Shown in pieces: positions 61,174-64,000 of a stretch of DNA of 64,000 bases. The first letter of the stretch is position 1. Each line of letters starts with the position of its first letter. Where the stretch lies: the NCBI RefSeq assembly GCF_000315485.1, contig NZ_JH992945.1, forward strand, positions 310,001 through 374,000, read 5' to 3'. The position numbers and the translations under genes are program-made. The notes under the pieces are model-generated. The model had not been told where the DNA came from and searched no databases. It saw only the letters and a list, made by a program, of their open reading frames with translations. The stretch is from Bacteroides oleiciplenus YIT 12058. Lineage in GTDB: Bacteria; Bacteroidota; Bacteroidia; Bacteroidales; Bacteroidaceae.

Positions 61174-62265
61174 ATGAAGCCATTTTTTATTGGAAATATA
61201 GAGATAAAAACACCTATCATACAAGGTGGAATGGGAGTCGGAATTTCATTATCCGGCTTGGCATCAGCCGTAGCCAACGAGGGCGGCATTGGTGTTATTT
61301 CATGTGCAGGTTTAGGCTTGCTATACCCTAAAGGCAAAGGAGACTATACCGAAAAATGCATTTGCGGGCTAAAAGAAGAAATTCACAAAGCCCGCCAAAA
61401 AACGAAAGGAATCATCGGAGTGAACATCATGGTGGCCCTTTCCAATTATGCAGAGATGGTCCGTACTGCCATAAGCGAAAAAATCGATGTAGTCTTTGCC
61501 GGCGCAGGACTTCCTCTCGACTTACCTTTATACCTGACGCCGGAAAGCAAAACGAAGCTGGTACCCATCGTATCTTCTTCAAGAGCTGCAAAAATAATAT
61601 GTGACAAATGGGAGAAGAATTTTGATTATCTGCCTGATGCCATAGTAGTAGAAGGTCCCAAAGCCGGAGGGCATCTGGGATTCAAGAAAGAACAGTTACA
61701 AGATGCCAAATACGCTTTGGAAGCATTGATACCCGAAGTAGTAGCTATCGCAACGAGTTATAAGGAAAGAAAAGACATTCCCGTAATTGCCGCAGGTGGA
61801 ATCTCCACAGGTGAAGACATTGCACGGTTCATGCAATTGGGAGCTTCAGCCGTACAGATGGGAAGTATTTTTGTAACAACTCAAGAGTGTGATGCTTCGC
61901 AAACCTTTAAAGAGGTGTACATCCATTCCAAACCCGAAGACGTACTTATCATCGAAAGTCCCGTAGGAATGCCCGGACGAGCCATTGACGGAGAATTTAT
62001 CCGCAATGTAGAGAAAGGACAGGAAAAGCCCAAGTGTTGTTCGTTCCATTGCATCAAAACGTGCGACTATCAGAAAAGTCCTTATTGCATCATCAAAGCA
62101 TTGTATAATGCAGCCAAAGGCAATATGAAAAGAGGGTATGCCTTTGCAGGCAGCAACGCTTTCCTCTCCGAAAAAATACGCAGTGTGAAAGAGGTGATTA
62201 CTACATTAAACAATGAATTCATCTTAGCGACCTGCCAACTGGCCCCAGCGAAAATGAAAACTTAA
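61174..62265 (+). CDS. Nitronate monooxygenase family protein
   Basis: A 363-residue FMN-dependent TIM-barrel protein. IIQGGMGVGISLSGLASAVANEGGIGVI is the N-terminal FMN signature; GPKAGGHLGF and AAGGISTGEDIARFMQLGASAVQMGSIF form the phosphate-binding part. A C-terminal extension with Cys pairs (CCSFHCIKTCDYQKSPYC, about 289-306) is found in a subset of anaerobe homologues and may carry a metal centre. Related to enoyl-ACP reductase II (FabK). The following small gene is 14 bases away. Confidence 0.85.
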   Translation: MKPFFIGNIEIKTPIIQGGMGVGISLSGLASAVANEGGIGVISCAGLGLLYPKGKGDYTEKCICGLKEEIHKARQKTKGIIGVNIMVALSNYAEMVRTAISEKIDVVFAGAGLPLDLPLYLTPESKTKLVPIVSSSRAAKIICDKWEKNFDYLPDAIVVEGPKAGGHLGFKKEQLQDAKYALEALIPEVVAIATSYKERKDIPVIAAGGISTGEDIARFMQLGASAVQMGSIFVTTQECDASQTFKEVYIHSKPEDVLIIESPVGMPGRAIDGEFIRNVEKGQEKPKCCSFHCIKTCDYQKSPYCIIKALYNAAKGNMKRGYAFAGSNAFLSEKIRSVKEVITTLNNEFILATCQLAPAKMKT

Positions 62266-62279
62266 AAAAACAATTCGAT

Positions 62280-62489
62280 ATGATGAAAAAGAGTATTATC
62301 CGACCAGAGACAGGGTCTTCCAATCAATTAACAGAGAATGCTATCAAAGAGCACAAGAAAAAAGTGGGAGAAGTAATCCTTGTGGCAATCACTCCGCGGA
62401 CAACGATTGAGCTTCCGGCTCATCTATCTCAGGCTGAAATAGCCGAACGTGTAGAGCTTTATAAGAAGCTACACAGTTCGAAAATATAG
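62280..62489 (+). CDS. Small hypothetical protein after the monooxygenase-like gene
   Basis: A 69-residue charged protein (MMKKSIIRPETGSSNQ...) with no signal or domain recognised. The second Met may be the start. It is probably co-transcribed with the monooxygenase-like gene and ends before a terminator (62524-62557). Confidence 0.5.
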   Translation: MMKKSIIRPETGSSNQLTENAIKEHKKKVGEVILVAITPRTTIELPAHLSQAEIAERVELYKKLHSSKI

Positions 62490-62523
62490 TTTCAGTTTAT
62501 TTTCATCAATTGACTATAACAGA

Positions 62524-62557
62524 AAATCCCTGAAGTTTAACACCTCAGGGATTTTTT
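62524..62557. terminator. Bidirectional terminator
   Basis: AAATCCCTGA (62524-62533) pairs with TCAGGGATTT (62545-62554); a T-run follows on the plus strand and an A-rich side precedes it. It serves the converging genes. Confidence 0.8.
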
Positions 62558-62583
62558 TATAATCACACGACGAGAACCTTTCT

Positions 62584-63462
62584 TTAAGCTTCTATCCCCG
62601 TCACTGTCTTCAACAAATAGCCTATCAGAAAACTTATCCCGGCTACAGAAAAACTCAGTATTGCCATTTCCGAAAAGCGGCGTTTGAAGCTCTCGTTCCG
62701 GGCTATGGCATAATAATAATTGAAGAAAGCAATGATGAGCAATGCCATTAGAAGCATAATGCATAACGCCATGACAGGGCTCGACAAAAGAATGAACGGC
62801 CCCACCAAAGCTACCACAGTAATGATATAAGCAATACCTGTATAAATAGCCGCCTTGACCGGACGTTTGTTTCGTGTCTTTTCCGATTTTGTAGAAAGAT
62901 ACTCAGACGAGGCCATAGAAAGTGCCGCTGCAATCCCCGTAATACTTCCGGTTAAAGCAATCAGTTTCGTATCATTCAATGCCAGCGTAAAACCTGCCAA
63001 TGCTCCGGTAAATTCCACTAATGCGTCATTCAAACCAAGCACTACCGACCCCATATATTCCAACCGCTCCTCGCTAATCATTCCTATGAGTTTTTCTTCA
63101 TGATGCTGTTCGTCTTGCGCCATCTCAGCAAAATGTTCCATATCGGGATAGCGAGAATAGACACTCGTTGTTTCTTTCTCTCCCAACTCCAACCGCCGGA
63201 CAGCGAATGTAATGCCTAACAGGCGTACCAGCCATACATAAAAAAGGATTTCCCAACGATTGGGAGTAACCTCCCGATGGGTGTAACTGCGCAACGTAGC
63301 ATAATGCCTGCTTTCATCTTCTGAAATACGTTGCAGGATTTTCCGGTTTTCCGGATCTTTTTCAATAGTTGCCAGCTTCTTATATATGATGCACGATGTG
63401 ATTTCTTCCCGCTGAAAGCCAATTATCTTCTTCAACAACTCCTGCTCTGTTTCCTGTCTCAT
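62584..63462 (-). CDS. Rubrerythrin-VIT1/CCC1 fusion membrane protein
   Basis: A 292-residue protein. The N-terminal ferritin-like domain (about 1-140) has the E..ExxH-type residues (EEITSCIIYKKLA, SEDESRHYATL, AQDEQHHEEKL), giving a di-iron site. The C-terminal VIT1/CCC1 domain (about 140-290) has four to five helices (GSVVLGLNDALVEFTGALAGFTL, SMASSEYLSTKSE). Such fusions are thought to oxidise and export or sequester Fe/Mn and limit metal stress. It has its own promoter at 63485-63513. Confidence 0.87.
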   Translation of the reverse strand: MRQETEQELLKKIIGFQREEITSCIIYKKLATIEKDPENRKILQRISEDESRHYATLRSYTHREVTPNRWEILFYVWLVRLLGITFAVRRLELGEKETTSVYSRYPDMEHFAEMAQDEQHHEEKLIGMISEERLEYMGSVVLGLNDALVEFTGALAGFTLALNDTKLIALTGSITGIAAALSMASSEYLSTKSEKTRNKRPVKAAIYTGIAYIITVVALVGPFILLSSPVMALCIMLLMALLIIAFFNYYYAIARNESFKRRFSEMAILSFSVAGISFLIGYLLKTVTGIEA

Positions 63463-63484
63463 TTTTCTATAAATTAAGTAAACG

Positions 63485-63513
63485 CAAAATTATGCATAAT
63501 CGATGTTATACAA
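63485..63513 (-). promoter_or_regulatory. Promoter of the VIT1 fusion gene
   Basis: The minus strand carries TAATTTTG (63492-63485) with TTG about 18-21 bases upstream (63513-63511 or 63516-63514). Confidence 0.6.
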
Positions 63514-63593
63514 CAATCAAACCCATAATTATTTTCATGAAGACATCAGTTTTTTCTCGAAAAGAATCAGAAGACAATAAAGATACGGTTGTT

Positions 63594-64000
63594 TTAAAAT
63601 AAGGAAAGCTGATCAGTGCGAAGACTCTTCATTTCCCGCTCCACAAGCACGGCCTCATCTCCAACTTCGCCGATCAGCATGGGAGAATTCTTGTCGTGCC
63701 TACTACGATTAAACTTCGCCGTATTATAATTACCTTTAATCGCATAACAGTAAATGCACCCGTTAAGGCAGCTTTCATAAGTACCGATATCGATGCTTTC
63801 CACACAACGGCAGATGTCCCGTTGGTTCTTGTCTTTACGGGAAAGAATAGGATAGCCTGTGATTCTTTCAATCAAGCGATTGTCAACACACAGGCCACTT
63901 GGAATGCCTATATGAGATAAGTCTATTCTGGTAGTGCAAGTATCCAGTTCCATCGACAACTCATCCGCCGTTTTCCTGAAAGCAACCGCCATCGCCTCAA
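63594..64000 (-). CDS. DUF1848-type protein, 5' end outside the window
   Basis: The visible 135 C-terminal residues are open through position 64000. A Cys-rich segment with CRCVESIDIG and CLNGCIYCYA fits the C-terminal metal-binding part of the DUF1848 family. The sequence IDLSHIGIPSGLCVDNRLIERITG is also typical. Members are full-length near 300 residues, so more than half is missing at the window edge. Function unknown; iron-sulfur binding is suspected from the cysteines. Confidence 0.7.
   Translation of the reverse strand, partial: EAMAVAFRKTADELSMELDTCTTRIDLSHIGIPSGLCVDNRLIERITGYPILSRKDKNQRDICRCVESIDIGTYESCLNGCIYCYAIKGNYNTAKFNRSRHDKNSPMLIGEVGDEAVLVEREMKSLRTDQLSLF

Overview
The window looks like a Bacteroides chromosome. 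Many genes carry the Bacteroides-type -7 box TAnnTTTG in front of them, ribosome binding sites are weak, and the gene content is typical of the genus (fimbrillin-type lipoprotein, AraC regulators with long N-terminal domains, RRM RNA-binding protein, FucP-like sugar transporter, DUF4858-like protein). No rRNA or complete tRNA was seen.

Layout. 1-2270 is the edge of a prophage or integrative element: a leftward small-gene operon, an S24/LexA-type repressor, a second HTH protein and, at its right edge, a short tRNA-3'-end-like block. 2292-10250 is a Bacteroidetes-type MoxR/DUF58 operon (SpoIIM-like, membrane protein, DUF4129, DUF4350, MoxR, DUF58) divergent from an RDD membrane protein. 10259-15087 encodes a giant CoA-dehydratase-activase-type protein and a TetR regulator, with a perfect palindrome at the promoter. 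An intact IS1182-family element (15541-17224) sits inside a REP-like hairpin with an 8-bp target duplication. 17304-26508 holds metabolic and regulatory genes (PPOX, AraC, hydrolases, aldo/keto reductase, an ECF sigma operon, an OmpA protein, a nitroreductase).

26576-30725 and 40968-57107 appear linked by one regulon. Three paralogous AraC genes (29823, 40968, 41867) lie next to promoters bearing two GTAAT-type direct repeats exactly 21 bp apart. In four of the five sites the second repeat begins 35 bp before a -7 box. The predicted targets are a carboxymuconolactone-decarboxylase/hydrolase fusion with two flavodoxins, an iron-type alcohol dehydrogenase with an FMN reductase, an MFS efflux pump, and a hydrolase-lipoprotein-DUF3737-MalY-DMT operon. 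The likely theme is handling of reactive or xenobiotic compounds; this is inference.

33495-40971 is a five-gene SWIM / DUF5691 / AAA+ / DUF5682 / VWA cluster, comparable to E. coli yehLMPQ and poorly understood. 46501-47330 is a zeta-toxin-like kinase with a small partner.

47476-52306 is a surface-protein locus under what looks like a phase switch. A fimbrillin/BspA-repeat hybrid lipoprotein and a small leader gene are separated from a tyrosine recombinase gene by a 329-bp segment bounded by perfect 21-bp inverted repeats. A promoter inside the segment points away from the lipoprotein operon in this sequence, so the locus reads as OFF.

57277-64000 contains housekeeping and stress genes (ferredoxin-type aldo/keto reductase, sugar MFS, GNAT, RRM protein, nitronate monooxygenase-like protein, rubrerythrin-VIT1 fusion, truncated DUF1848 gene). 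Three intergenic repeat arrays of unrelated sequence but identical 22-bp period (31649, 48073, 60404) are a further unexplained feature.
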